From positions 108,294-172,293 of the forward strand of contig JAHHHQ010000045.1 in the NCBI GenBank assembly GCA_019359285.1: 64,000 nt of DNA, given 5' to 3'. Under the pieces are notes generated by a model. It searched no databases. It was not told the origin of the DNA and worked only from the letters and a program-made list of their open reading frames with translations. Shown piece by piece: positions 1 through 8,784 of this stretch (position 1 is the first letter of the stretch; every line of letters begins with the position of its first letter). Both the position numbers and the translations under genes were made by a program. The DNA is from Nodosilinea sp. WJT8-NPBG4. Its GTDB lineage: Bacteria; Cyanobacteriota; Cyanobacteriia; Phormidesmidales; Phormidesmidaceae.

Positions 1-503
1 ACGACTTCTCCGTTCAAGATGATGACAGCGGCGGCGATCGCAGCGCCCGGATTTCGGTGCAGCTGCCCTATACCGGGTCTTACATTATTCTCGCTAACAG
101 CTACGGCCAGGGAGAGTCAGGGCGCTACCAGCTTCAGCTCAGCCAGGCAGGCAGTGGTCAAGGTGGCCCCACCCAAACTGCTCCAAGCAGTGGGCTACTG
201 CGGCAGCAGGGCAATCTGGGGCCGGGCGATGACACCCTACAGGATGGCTCCTATTTCCAAGAATTCAGCTTTAGAGGTCGGGCGGGGCAGACAGTGCGCC
301 TGCGGCTAGAGAGCCCCGACTTCGACACCTACTTGATTTTGCTCGACGAAGGTCGCAACCGCCTCGCCGAAAACGACGACGCCAGCCCCGACAATACCAA
401 TTCGGGACTTGCGGTTACGCTACCCCACGACGGCACCTACTCTGTAATAGTCAACAGCTACGAGGCAGGCGATCGCGGTCGTTTTCTGTTGACGGTGGAG
501 TAG
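1..503 (+). CDS. PPC-repeat secreted protein, 3' part only
   Basis: The gene enters from the left edge; its frame is open from base 3 to the TAG at 501-503, so the N-terminus and any catalytic domain are missing. The roughly 166 visible residues hold the tail of one and a complete second pre-peptidase C-terminal (PPC) beta-sandwich repeat. Both close in the same way (GSYIILANSYG and GTYSVIVNSYE, then GRxxL), and each closing strand is preceded by an acidic loop (QDDDSGGD, ENDDASPD). PPC domains normally sit at the C-terminus of secreted proteins, often proteases, or in tandem in cyanobacterial exported proteins, so an extracytoplasmic location is likely. The function of the whole protein cannot be told from this end. 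Confidence 0.8.
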   Translation, partial: DFSVQDDDSGGDRSARISVQLPYTGSYIILANSYGQGESGRYQLQLSQAGSGQGGPTQTAPSSGLLRQQGNLGPGDDTLQDGSYFQEFSFRGRAGQTVRLRLESPDFDTYLILLDEGRNRLAENDDASPDNTNSGLAVTLPHDGTYSVIVNSYEAGDRGRFLLTVE

Positions 504-555
504 GGTTCAAATCGGAACTCAAGCTCTGGGATCAAGCTGAATTTGCGATTGATTC

Positions 556-596
556 AATAGCTGGCAGGAGTGAATGTTCAGTCCTGCCAGCCTATT
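556..596. terminator. Hairpin after the PPC gene
   Basis: GCTGGCAGGA at 560-569 pairs perfectly with TCCTGCCAGC at 582-591; AATA/TATT extends the stem past a one-base bulge. It lies between the ends of two convergent genes, so it may terminate both. No clear T-tract follows on either strand. Confidence 0.5.
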
Positions 597-673
597 GACC
601 TGCAGCCACGTGCCCCGAATCAGCAATTTTTTCCTTAGGTTGGCCGGCGATTTTTCAGAATAGAACCTTCACC

Positions 674-1093
674 CTACTGAGACAGTTTCGGCTGAGGCTC
701 TGCCTCTCGCTCTAGCGCGGCACAGTACGATCGCCAGCCGCCGTAGGCCGAAATCTCGCGCTGGCCCTCACAGAGCACGGGTTCACCCAGCACGCCCAGC
801 ACCGTTTCGCCGGTAGACAGAGGCACTTTGCCAATACTCAGCCCTGGCGGCTCTTGCAGCAGCACCTGCACCAACCCATTGGGAGGCACCTGCCACACCT
901 CCAGGGCCACAGCGATACCGTCGTCGCTGACTCGCACCATGGCGGGGTGCACGTCGTTGATCGACCACAGCCGGTAGTGGGGGGTGGTGGCTGCCTCATA
1001 GAGAAACTTGGCCCCAGCGTTGAGCAAGTTGGGGTTAAGCTCAAGCCCCCGCATGAGAGTGCCGTTGACTGCTAGTTTGATTCCCTCCGCCAT
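674..1093 (-). CDS. Allophanate hydrolase C-terminal domain-like protein
   Basis: A stand-alone protein of 139 residues. It matches the C-terminal domain of allophanate hydrolase (AtzF) in order: an N-terminal strand with AVNGTLMRGLELN, then the FLYEAATTPHYRLWSI segment, an ALEVWQVP strand, GLSIGKVPLSTGETVLG, and a closing EISAYGGWRSYC. In AtzF this domain has a gamma-glutamylcyclotransferase-like fold and acts after the amidase domain. No amidase domain is present here, so the reaction is unknown. The ATG at 1093 begins MAEGIKLAVNG; a TTG six codons upstream is less likely. It is transcribed divergently from the chorismate lyase gene at 1242. I am confident of the family but not of a role in urea or cyanurate metabolism. 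Confidence 0.75.
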   Translation of the reverse strand: MAEGIKLAVNGTLMRGLELNPNLLNAGAKFLYEAATTPHYRLWSINDVHPAMVRVSDDGIAVALEVWQVPPNGLVQVLLQEPPGLSIGKVPLSTGETVLGVLGEPVLCEGQREISAYGGWRSYCAALEREAEPQPKLSQ

Positions 1094-1241
1094 GGTGGCG
1101 CATTCCCCCAATAATAAATATTGTCGATGGACGTTGTGTTGGACTGATTTACTGTAGCCCGCACCGATTCTTCAGATTCGGCTGGAAAGGGTCAGGCTGT
1201 CGCGATAGCATAGAATTAATACATGAATTTTTGTAACGCCC

Positions 1242-1868
1242 TTGGCTTCTGCCCTACAGCCCATTATTGATCCGGCGGTGCCCAGCGACTGGCACGCCCT
1301 TGTCCCCCGCTGGCAGGCAGGGCAGCCCACTGTACAAAAGGGTCTGCCCCACGATCAGCTTGCTCCCGCCTGGCAAATTTTACTCCTGGGAGATGGTTCG
1401 CCCACTCGCCATTTGCAGTTGTTGACGCGCGATCGCACCGAGGTTGATGTCATTGACATGACCCCGGTAGGCATGGATTTCGACGGTGCCCCCGACATTA
1501 TTCGCGTGGTGCCTGGCCCCCGCCTGCGCCGCCAAGTATGGCTGCGCACCGCCTCGGGCCAGCGCCTCGCCTACGCTGCCTCCTGGTGGGAAGCCAGCCA
1601 TGTCGATGAATATTTGCAAAATAAGTCACTGCCGATCTGGGCTAGCCTGGCCCGCCTGCGCACCGAGCTCTACCGAGATATTCAAGGCCTCTACTACGGC
1701 GACTCGCCAGCCTTAGAAGAAGCCTTTGGCCAGGTCGGGCCGTTCTGGGGCCGACACTATCTGTTTTGGCATCGGGGCAAGCCGTTGACGCTGATTTACG
1801 AAGTGTTTTCGCCCTACCTGACCCGCTACCTGGGACCAATGCAGAGCGGGCCAAACCCAGGCCGATAG
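1242..1868 (+). CDS. Chorismate pyruvate-lyase (DUF98 family)
   Basis: This 208-residue protein resembles the cyanobacterial chorismate lyase family (DUF98/UbiC-like; Synechocystis sll1797 type). That enzyme removes pyruvate from chorismate to give 4-hydroxybenzoate, the ring precursor of plastoquinone. Visible family features are the WLRTASGQRLAYAASWW strand pair, the following NKSLPIWASL segment and the ELYRDIQGLYYG helix, then a conserved FGRHYLFWHRGKPL-like region (here WGRHYLFWHRGK) and IYEVFSPYL near the end. No ATG is available: a TGA lies at 1224 in frame, so the start is probably the TTG at 1242. The gene stands alone, diverging from 1093. Confidence 0.75.
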   Translation: MASALQPIIDPAVPSDWHALVPRWQAGQPTVQKGLPHDQLAPAWQILLLGDGSPTRHLQLLTRDRTEVDVIDMTPVGMDFDGAPDIIRVVPGPRLRRQVWLRTASGQRLAYAASWWEASHVDEYLQNKSLPIWASLARLRTELYRDIQGLYYGDSPALEEAFGQVGPFWGRHYLFWHRGKPLTLIYEVFSPYLTRYLGPMQSGPNPGR

Positions 1869-1910
1869 TCTGGGCGCTTAGGACGATGAGGAACTGAAGC
1901 AGTGCCGTAG

Positions 1911-1927
1911 GGTGGGCACTGCCCACC
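1911..1927. repeat. Small GGTGGGC/GCCCACC palindrome
   Basis: GGTGGGC and GCCCACC flank an ACT loop, preceded by GTAG. Short GTAGGGTGGGC...GCCCACC hairpins are a common dispersed intergenic repeat in cyanobacteria. It lies between the convergent ends of the lyase and CDF genes and could also act as a terminator. Confidence 0.45.
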
Positions 1928-2054
1928 AGTCTTAAACTAGCTTGAGTTTGGGATCGGCGGTCAGCATGATGTTACTGCTGAATGGGCCAATATTTTCACC
2001 TATGGCTAAGGGCTCCAATCAGTACACTGGCACCTAAATTCCACCGATATTGTC

Positions 2055-3020
2055 TTAAGCCCAGTCACCACCGCCACCGTTCGACGAGGGGGGCAGGTAA
2101 TTCGGCATTCCTGGCTCCATAAATGCGTCTTGGTAAGGGCGAGCAGATTCGACCCAGACCTGGGTGCGCAGGGGGCCATAGCGCTGGCGGAGCTGGGCAT
2201 CAATCTGTTCACCGATGATTTCTGCCGATTCCACAAACTCGGGGTGCAGCACCAGATGAATCTCAACCCACACCTGGCGGCCCACCATGCCCCGAGAGCG
2301 AATGCGGGTACATCGGGTGACACCATCCACCTGAGTGGCAATGTGGGAGATGGCTTCGGGGGCGATCGCCGTGGGGCGCAGCAGCATCGGCAGCTGTTCG
2401 TTCAATACTCGCCATAGGCTACGGCCTACTAGGGGCAGCAGCACCAGGGCAAAGACCGGGTCAAGCCAGCGCTGCCCCTGCCAGATGGCCAGCAGTACTC
2501 CCACCATAACTATGCTCAGCCAGGCATCAGCTAAAAAGTGGCGGGTGTTGAGCTTGAGGGCTTGGCTGCTGAGGCTGCGGGCTTGGTAGCTGGCGTAGAT
2601 GCCCAGGGCCACGTTGAGAATCACCATCACCGCCGTAAACCGCAGCACGGCTGAGTCAATTGCTACGGGAAACGGGGTTGCCCCTCCAGTGAGGCCACCA
2701 AACACCTGACGTAGGGCAATTAACAGCAGACTGACCCCGGTAAACCCCAAAAAAGCGCACAAAATCAGCGTGCCTGCCACCTCGGCGCGTCCGTGGCCCC
2801 ACACCTCGCGGCCCATCTGCCGCTGGGGCGAAGTCACGGCCACCAAGCTGAGCACGGTGCTAAACCCATCTACGAGGGTGTGCAGCGACTCGGCCAGCAG
2901 GGTCAGCGATTGGTTGGCCCACCCACCGATGGCTTGCACCGCCAGCAGCAGAAGGGTTGCCCACAGGGTCGTCAGCAACAGGCGGTAGCTAATGCGGCGT
3001 TGGTACTCGCCCTCGTTCAT
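2055..3020 (-). CDS. Cation diffusion facilitator (CDF) metal exporter
   Basis: An inner-membrane exporter that exchanges divalent metal for protons. From the ATG at 3020 it has 321 residues, six predicted spans and a cytoplasmic C-terminal domain. The two transport-site motifs are H47TLVD51 in span 2 and H161FLAD165 in span 5, the HxxxD/HxxxD pattern usual in zinc-transporting CDFs. The C-terminal region with VEIHLVLHPEFVESAEIIGEQID matches the CDF dimerisation fold with its metal-binding histidines. A longer TTG start nine codons upstream is possible but weaker. Its 3' end faces the chorismate lyase gene; sbcD lies 84 bp upstream on the same strand. Zn specificity is inferred from the motif pair only. 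Confidence 0.88.
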   Translation of the reverse strand: MNEGEYQRRISYRLLLTTLWATLLLLAVQAIGGWANQSLTLLAESLHTLVDGFSTVLSLVAVTSPQRQMGREVWGHGRAEVAGTLILCAFLGFTGVSLLLIALRQVFGGLTGGATPFPVAIDSAVLRFTAVMVILNVALGIYASYQARSLSSQALKLNTRHFLADAWLSIVMVGVLLAIWQGQRWLDPVFALVLLPLVGRSLWRVLNEQLPMLLRPTAIAPEAISHIATQVDGVTRCTRIRSRGMVGRQVWVEIHLVLHPEFVESAEIIGEQIDAQLRQRYGPLRTQVWVESARPYQDAFMEPGMPNYLPPSSNGGGGDWA

Positions 3021-3103
3021 GGGCAGACAAAATTCCACTGGGCTCAAGGTCTGGGCTCAATGGTACTGCAAGGGGCGGTTCTACAATCGGTTAAGTGCGA
3101 TGG

Positions 3104-4414
3104 CTAGAGCAGTCGCAGCTGATGGGCAGTTTCTTCAAGCACTAGGCTATCCAAATCATCTAGGTCTATATCAGCGGTCTCAGGGGGCAGGTCAACCTCG
3201 GTTTCATCGGCGATCAAGGCAGCGGCGGCAGTCATCATGGCCTCGGCCAGGTCACTGAGATCGTCGCGGTTGGCCAGGTAGGTGCCCAGGGCCGACAACG
3301 GATCAAGGGTGCTGTCTGTACCCAGTTCGGGCAGTCGGCTGCGGTTGGTTTGGGCCTTCAGCTCGGGTTGCAGGGTGTAGGTGTGGGCGTCAGCCAGAAT
3401 AGCCTCTAGGGCAGACTGGTCGACCTGATCCACCTGGTCGGTGCGCAGGGTGTAGAGGCAGCGCACCACGGCATCGGTGATATCGGCTTTGGCGATCGCC
3501 TGCTCAAGCCGGGACTGGGGATGCTCGGCCTCGGTGAGATTGACCTGGATGGTTTTGAAGGGCCGCACGGGCAGGGAGCAAAACTCGGCCTGGGTGTTTT
3601 CCTTACTCACCTGAACTAACAAATAGCCCTTTGCTTCGGCTTCTTCGCTAAAGTCAACCCGCTCAATGCTGCCGGGGTAGATCATCAGGGGCTGTTCGCA
3701 AAGCACCTGGTAGCGGTGCACATGGCCTAGGGCGACGTAGTCAAAGCAGGGACGGGCCAGCATCGCCATAGGAATATTGAAGCCCCGCCCGGTGGCCAAG
3801 AATCGCTCGGCCCCATAGGTAGCGGTATCGACCATGGCATGGGCTAGCAAAATAGCGGGAATGGTGGGGTCGAGGCGGCGAATTTCGCCTTCTAAGGCCA
3901 CCCGCAGGCGATCGAGCAGCAGCTCGTTGACCTGGGCCATAGAGAAGCCCTCGGTTTCGGGGCGAGTGAGCAGGGTCGACTTGGTCAGCCAGGGCAGGGT
4001 GACCACCTGCACCGGGCCGTTGCGAGTGTCGATGCGGTGAGTTTCAAGGCGATCGCCCACCACCACATCAGGCACGCCTAACGTTCTGTAGATCGACAGG
4101 CTGGCTCCACCCAAGCCCTGGGCATGCTGGTCGTGGTTGCCCACCAGCAGCACGGTGGGGATACCCGCCGCCGACAGCCGACAAAACTGGCGAGCCAAGG
4201 CCTGCTGCACCAGCGGCGGCGGCGTGGCATCGGGAAAGGCATCGCCGCCAAACAGCACCAGATCGACCGGCTCCGCTAGGGCGCGATCGATGCAGCGCGT
4301 GAGGGCGGCGATGAAGTCTTCTAAGCGGGTGTTGAGGCCGGTTTCGGGGTTGAGGCGACCGTGGGCAAACCCGCTGCCCATGTGAATGTCGGAGAGGTGG
4401 AGAAGGGTGATCAT
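3104..4414 (-). CDS. sbcD: Exonuclease subunit SbcD (Mre11-like)
   Basis: The nuclease partner of the SbcCD complex, a Mn-dependent metallophosphoesterase that opens hairpins and trims DNA ends. All phosphoesterase motifs are present in order: D9IH11 in LSDIHMGS, GGD58 in LVLFGGDAFPD, GN93H94D in VGNHDQH, a histidine in LLAHAMVDT and GHVH in YVALGHVHRYQ. The remainder fits the SbcD capping domain and an acidic C-terminus (DIDLDDLDSLVLEE). At 436 residues it is a normal length. No sbcC follows on either side, so the ATPase subunit must be encoded elsewhere. A dispersed hairpin repeat separates it from the CPBP gene upstream. Confidence 0.92.
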   Translation of the reverse strand: MITLLHLSDIHMGSGFAHGRLNPETGLNTRLEDFIAALTRCIDRALAEPVDLVLFGGDAFPDATPPPLVQQALARQFCRLSAAGIPTVLLVGNHDQHAQGLGGASLSIYRTLGVPDVVVGDRLETHRIDTRNGPVQVVTLPWLTKSTLLTRPETEGFSMAQVNELLLDRLRVALEGEIRRLDPTIPAILLAHAMVDTATYGAERFLATGRGFNIPMAMLARPCFDYVALGHVHRYQVLCEQPLMIYPGSIERVDFSEEAEAKGYLLVQVSKENTQAEFCSLPVRPFKTIQVNLTEAEHPQSRLEQAIAKADITDAVVRCLYTLRTDQVDQVDQSALEAILADAHTYTLQPELKAQTNRSRLPELGTDSTLDPLSALGTYLANRDDLSDLAEAMMTAAAALIADETEVDLPPETADIDLDDLDSLVLEETAHQLRLL

Positions 4415-4445
4415 GGGGCCATGATAGCGGCTAGAAAGGGTTCAC

Positions 4446-4488
4446 GGTATAGGGTTTCAGGCTATTCTGAGCCCTTAAACCCTATACC
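4446..4488. repeat. GGTATAGGGTTT hairpin repeat, copy A
   Basis: GGTATAGGGTTT at 4446-4457 pairs exactly with AAACCCTATACC at 4477-4488, with an inner GGCT/AGCC stem. Related hairpins occur at 48762-48806 and more loosely at 21836-21890 and 58534-58598, all just after gene ends. It may serve as a terminator. Confidence 0.6.
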
Positions 4489-4505
4489 CTATACCTCTTC
4501 CACCC

Positions 4506-6083
4506 CTAGCCACCCAAAACAAACAGACCCAGCATAGTGGCGCTGTTCCAGGCGCTGTGCAGCACCATGGGAGAGATCAGCGTGCGCGATCGCGTATACA
4601 CAAACCCCAAAACCGCCCCCAGCAGGGTCAGGGGCAGCACCTCCGACAGACTCAGGTGAGCGGCGGCAAAGATCAAGGCGCTAAGGGCGATCGCCCAGCC
4701 CACCGACACGTAGCGCGTTAGCGAGGGCAGCAAAAAGCCGCGAAACAGAAATTCTTCAAAGATGGGCGCTGCGATCGCCGCCGTCAGAAAGAACACTAGC
4801 AGCGCTACGCCGTCCTGCTCTTCGAGCACCGTTTGCAGCAGCGGGTTGCTGCCTCCCTGCCCCTGCCAAATCTGCTGGTTGAGCAGCGCTACCCCAAACA
4901 TCAGCGGCACGGCAACGAAGTAGCCCCCTAGCCCCCACAGCAGCCCAGATCTCGATGGCTTCAGGCTAAACATCTCCTTGGGAACCGGTCGGTAGGGGCG
5001 AATCGACCACCACAGCACCGCCAAAGACCCCGCCGCCATCAGCAGGTAGTAGACCAGCGAAAAAATCGCCCGCCCTCGGCTGCTGAGGCTGCCGCTGCTA
5101 AAGCCCAACCCGCCCAGCACCAGGGGCAGCAAGATTTGCCCCACAAAGAAAAAGCCGACGATCAGCACCTGCCAGACAGTTTCGCCCGTCCAGGGAATTT
5201 CCCAGCCGCGCCCGGCGTTTTGGCGCAGCACCGATTGGCTGCCACGCAGCACCCGCTGGGCCACCAGCCAAATAATCAGCCCGATGCCCACGATCGCCCC
5301 TAAGGTCGGCAACGCACCCACCAGGGCCAGTTTGACCAGTTTGGCCTGGGCCGTCTCTTGCTCCTGGGCCTGAAGCTGAGCACGTCGGTCATTGGCTAGA
5401 GAGCCATCGTTCCCTCGCCCCTCCACCTGGTAGAGCTGGTCGAGGGCGCGGTATTTGAACCAGCCGTTAAGCGCCTGCTCCAGCCAGGCTTCATCCTCAG
5501 GGAGCACGTCGCCGTCTTGCCAGAAGCGGACCAGCGTATCGGCGGTGCGCACCACCGGAGCCAGGGCAGTATCGCTATCGCGCACCTGTTTCCAACGCTC
5601 CAGGGCGGCCTCGGGCTGGCCCTGGTAAGCGTCCATCAAGCCCAGCCGCAGGTCGAGGCGGTGAATGAGGGCCTGCTGCTGCTCGAGGGCGGTTTGCAGC
5701 CGCCGGGTCAGGGGCTTGCCCGCGTTGGTCTCATCGGCTAGGGAATCGGCGGGGGCGGTCTGCGAGCGCCAGCGATCCATGCCCTCAACCGCCCCCTCAC
5801 GCACCTCCTCATACTGCTCTTTGGCGCTGGCCACAGGGTCTTTACCCAGCAATCCCGCGCGAATAGCTGGCCACTGGTCTTCGGGCAACCCCTCTCCCTT
5901 CCAGACGCTGCCCTCTAGCAGCAGGTCGGTCTGATACAGCTGGAGCTGGCTCGCCACTTGGGGTTCATTCCAGCTACTCAGCAGCGATTGCACCAGTACC
6001 AGCCCCACTAGGGCGGTCACAATGATCAGAAAAAGCCGCTTGAGCGAAAGCCAGGGCTGCATGGAATCGGGTTCAGGGGTCAT
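4506..6083 (-). CDS. CPBP family intramembrane metalloprotease
   Basis: A 525-residue membrane protein. It has one N-terminal span, a long soluble, helical region (about 40-240), then several membrane segments ending in a CPBP (Abi/CAAX-protease-like) domain. The family catalytic residues are visible: E443E444FLFR448G, H476 in FAAAHLS and H509 in LHSAWN. Family members are glutamate-dependent intramembrane proteases; substrates in cyanobacteria are mostly unknown. The soluble insert carries repeat-like helices (ALEQQQALIHRLDLRLGLMDAYQGQPEAA is split over two helices) that look TPR-like, which is an inference. It is flanked by intergenic repeats and shares no operon with neighbours. Confidence 0.85.
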   Translation of the reverse strand: MTPEPDSMQPWLSLKRLFLIIVTALVGLVLVQSLLSSWNEPQVASQLQLYQTDLLLEGSVWKGEGLPEDQWPAIRAGLLGKDPVASAKEQYEEVREGAVEGMDRWRSQTAPADSLADETNAGKPLTRRLQTALEQQQALIHRLDLRLGLMDAYQGQPEAALERWKQVRDSDTALAPVVRTADTLVRFWQDGDVLPEDEAWLEQALNGWFKYRALDQLYQVEGRGNDGSLANDRRAQLQAQEQETAQAKLVKLALVGALPTLGAIVGIGLIIWLVAQRVLRGSQSVLRQNAGRGWEIPWTGETVWQVLIVGFFFVGQILLPLVLGGLGFSSGSLSSRGRAIFSLVYYLLMAAGSLAVLWWSIRPYRPVPKEMFSLKPSRSGLLWGLGGYFVAVPLMFGVALLNQQIWQGQGGSNPLLQTVLEEQDGVALLVFFLTAAIAAPIFEEFLFRGFLLPSLTRYVSVGWAIALSALIFAAAHLSLSEVLPLTLLGAVLGFVYTRSRTLISPMVLHSAWNSATMLGLFVLGG

Positions 6084-6197
6084 GGGGAGGCGGTTAAAAG
6101 GTCAGTAGCGAAAAACACTACCCTCCCATTATTCCACTGGGTTTGATTTAGGGTTGTGCCTAAAGGAGTAGGCAGTTCCCTCAGCTAGGGCCGTTAG

Positions 6198-7013
6198 CTA
6201 CTCCTGCGATCGCTTCGGCCAGCCCCGTTTCACCAGAGCTAGCCAAAACACCAGCACCGCCGCCGCGATCAGCGCCATCCAGCGAATGGCAGGAATATCG
6301 CTTTGGCGCACGGCGATCGCCACCAACGCCCAGACAAACACCAGGGTAAAGGCAATGTCGCCGCGCTGATAAATCACCACTTCGGCCACAATGGCAGCCA
6401 CCACAATCATGACCACTGTCCAGGTCACCGACGAAATGCCCCAGCCGCCCCAGTTCGACGCGTAGAGGGCCGAGGCTACGTTGACGATGGTAGCCACCGC
6501 AATCCAGCCCAGGTAAAGACTAAAGGGAATGTGCGCCATCCAGCGGCGGCGACGAGAGACGCGATGGCCCAGCGCCGGTCGCTGACCGTCTAAACCAATA
6601 TTCAGCGTCAGATAAATGCCAATTAGGGGAATCAAAATGCCCAGCATGGCCAGAATAGACCAGCCAAACTGCTGAAGAGAAAACAGCACAATCCAGATCG
6701 TCTGGACTACACAGGCCACAATTAGCAGCTTATTGACCCGTTGGAGCTGAGGCTCCCGCCGCCGCTCAGGGTGAAACTGATAAATTGCGTAGGCAAACAG
6801 GCCCAGATAGATAATTCCCCAGATGGCAAAGGCGTAGTTGGCGGGGGTAATCAGCACCCCCTCCAAAACGGTGTTGGCGATCTGACCCACGCTTTGCCCT
6901 CCGGGCGGGAAGCGGTTGAAGAGGGTGTTAAACACCACCGCAGCTGCGATCGCGATCGCAGTGGCAATGGCCAAGCCTGTGCCCGAGTTAGCGCGATTGG
7001 AGGGAGCATCCAT
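6198..7013 (-). CDS. Multi-span membrane protein, TspO/MBR-like
   Basis: A 271-residue, almost wholly hydrophobic protein with about seven to eight spans. The middle part (ANYAFAIWGIIYLGLFAYAIYQF and FSLYLGWIAVATIVNVA) resembles proteins annotated as tryptophan-rich sensory protein in cyanobacteria, a group related to TspO/MBR, which binds tetrapyrroles and other ligands in membranes. The match is by general pattern; classic TspO is only about 160 residues with five spans, so this longer form may do something else. The ATG at 7013 gives a short polar N-terminus before the first span. The C-terminus is basic (KRGWPKRSQE). It lies 103 bp downstream of recA on the same strand. Confidence 0.6.
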   Translation of the reverse strand: MDAPSNRANSGTGLAIATAIAIAAAVVFNTLFNRFPPGGQSVGQIANTVLEGVLITPANYAFAIWGIIYLGLFAYAIYQFHPERRREPQLQRVNKLLIVACVVQTIWIVLFSLQQFGWSILAMLGILIPLIGIYLTLNIGLDGQRPALGHRVSRRRRWMAHIPFSLYLGWIAVATIVNVASALYASNWGGWGISSVTWTVVMIVVAAIVAEVVIYQRGDIAFTLVFVWALVAIAVRQSDIPAIRWMALIAAAVLVFWLALVKRGWPKRSQE

Positions 7014-7116
7014 AGGGAAAACGTAGTAATCGTAGCCCCATCCTCCCCCGAGCAGTGCTTAAGCGTCACTACCCTCAGTGAGAGCCAGCGGTTAAACAAC
7101 TACCCTTGGTCACAGC

Positions 7117-8202
7117 TTACTCATCCTCAAGCAGGGCTTCAGCAGCGTCATCAGGGGCTTCGGCATCATCCTCGGGCTCTTCGACCGTAACAGGGGCACC
7201 GCTAATGGCCAGCTTTTCGCGCACCTCGGCCTCCACCTTGGCGGCAAAGTCGGCATCTTCGATCAGACGCTGCACCGTGTTGTCGCGGCCCTGGCCGACG
7301 TTGTCGCCGCCGTAGCTGTACCAGGCACCCTTGCGAACAACCACACCGGTTTGCTCAGCCAAATCGACCAGGCAGCCCATGGTGGAAATGCCCTGGCCAA
7401 AGAGAATATCAAACTCGGCAATACGGAAGGGTGGTGCCACCTTATTCTTAGCTACCTTGACCTTGGCGCGAATGCCGTACTCTTCGGTGCCCTTTTTGAG
7501 GGTCTGAATGCGGCGAATGTCGAGGCGTACTGAAGCGTAGAACTTAAGGGCATTACCGCCTGTGGTGACCTCTGGGTTACCGTAGGAGATGCCGATTTTC
7601 TGCCGCAGCTGGTTTAAGAAGATCACCGTGCACTGCGACTTGCCAATGCTACCGGTAATTTTGCGCAGCGCTTGGCTCATCAGGCGGGCCTGCAAACCCA
7701 CGTGGGCATCGCCCATTTCACCTTCAATTTCAGCGCGGGGCACCAGGGCAGCTACCGAGTCAATCACCACCACATCGACAGCGGCGGAGCGTACTAGCTG
7801 ATCGACTATCTCCAGGCCCATTTCGCCCGTGTCGGGCTGAGAGATTAATAGCTCGTCAATATTGACTCCCAGAGCTTTGGCATAGACCGGGTCGAGGGCA
7901 TGTTCAGCATCCACAAAGGCCGCTACGCCGCCGTTTTTTTGCACCTCTGCCAGGGCATGGAGAGCGACGGTGGTTTTGCCCGAGCTTTCGGGGCCATAGA
8001 TTTCAATCACTCGGCCCTTAGGCAGGCCGCCCCCCAGAGCCAAATCTAGCGTTAGCGCGCCCGTGGGGATGGTTTCGACCGTCATGCGGCTGGCTTCTCC
8101 GAGGCGCATGATTGCCCCTTTGCCAAAGTTGCGCTCAATCTGGCTGAGCACCATGGTCAGGGCTTTTTGCTTTTCGGAGCCTGCGTTGTTTTTAGATGCC
8201 AT
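7117..8202 (-). CDS. recA: Recombinase RecA
   Basis: RecA forms filaments on single-stranded DNA, drives strand exchange and promotes LexA cleavage. From the ATG at 8202 it has 361 residues. Walker A is GPESSGKT (70-77); the Walker B strand [22 protein letters not shown] and loop L2 region [23 protein letters not shown] (here [14 protein letters not shown]) are intact. The tail is acidic ([21 protein letters not shown] split over the end), as in other cyanobacterial RecAs. The open frame continues 27 codons upstream, but the extra sequence does not look like RecA. A candidate LexA box and -10 element sit about 175 bp upstream of the start (8377-8395), leaving a long leader. Confidence 0.97.
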   Translation of the reverse strand: MASKNNAGSEKQKALTMVLSQIERNFGKGAIMRLGEASRMTVETIPTGALTLDLALGGGLPKGRVIEIYGPESSGKTTVALHALAEVQKNGGVAAFVDAEHALDPVYAKALGVNIDELLISQPDTGEMGLEIVDQLVRSAAVDVVVIDSVAALVPRAEIEGEMGDAHVGLQARLMSQALRKITGSIGKSQCTVIFLNQLRQKIGISYGNPEVTTGGNALKFYASVRLDIRRIQTLKKGTEEYGIRAKVKVAKNKVAPPFRIAEFDILFGQGISTMGCLVDLAEQTGVVVRKGAWYSYGGDNVGQGRDNTVQRLIEDADFAAKVEAEVREKLAISGAPVTVEEPEDDAEAPDDAAEALLEDE

Positions 8203-8376
8203 AGGTGCCTGGGGGTGAATTGGGTGAGCGAAACGGAGTAAGCCTGAGGCGAGGGCCGGGAAGATGACCTTAGTAAACCCCACTTCAGCCTAGAAGGGTA
8301 GTCGCCCCAAGGGGAAAAACGTTGTAGTGAAATTGGGCCATGACTTTGGCTACAAGTCCGTTGTCTTCGCCTACTT

Positions 8377-8395
8377 ATCATAGTACACTTGAACC
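8377..8395 (-). promoter_or_regulatory. Candidate recA promoter with LexA box
   Basis: Read on the plus strand, 8382-8395 is AGTACACTTGAACC. The published cyanobacterial LexA consensus is RGTACNNNDGTWCB; this site has one mismatch. On the minus strand the site directly abuts TATGAT (8382-8377), a good -10 hexamer, so bound LexA would block the promoter of recA. Confidence 0.55.
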
Positions 8396-8514
8396 AAATT
8401 AGGCTGCCTCTGATGGATAAGTCAGCGGCGGGCTGACATCTGGGTTTCGCTAAGCGGAGCGCACAGACCGGAGTTTCACAAGCGTCAAACGACAGGCTGA
8501 AGGGGTCAATACCG

Positions 8515-8736
8515 ATGGATAACAGTCGCTTAATTCATGTTTCGGTATTCCCTGGCTGGGTGGCTGGAGTGACCTACCACCAGGGTTTGGGCTACCGCTG
8601 CTGGGTGATTAACCCAGAGATGGCCGTGCTCAACGACGGCGAAACTTACCCCAGCAGCGAGGAGGCGATCGCCTCTGGGCGGCTTTTCATTCACCATTCT
8701 CTGGGGGCCGAGCCCGACCGGGGCAGTAGGGGATAA
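8515..8736 (+). CDS. Conserved small hypothetical protein
   Basis: A 73-residue protein that I do not recognise as a named family. It is rich in aromatic residues (VFPGWVAGVTYHQGLGYRCWV), followed by a short acidic helix with YPSSEEAIASGRLFIHHS. The HIP1-containing codons within it and its normal codon use argue for a real gene. There is no signal peptide or membrane span. It lies between the recA promoter and the TRIC-like gene, 48 bp upstream of the latter's ATG and in the same direction, so the two may be co-transcribed. Function unknown. Confidence 0.55.
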   Translation: MDNSRLIHVSVFPGWVAGVTYHQGLGYRCWVINPEMAVLNDGETYPSSEEAIASGRLFIHHSLGAEPDRGSRG

Positions 8737-8784
8737 TCAGCAGAGCTTCTCGCTTGGGGAGAAGCTACCGCGTTGGAGAACCCC

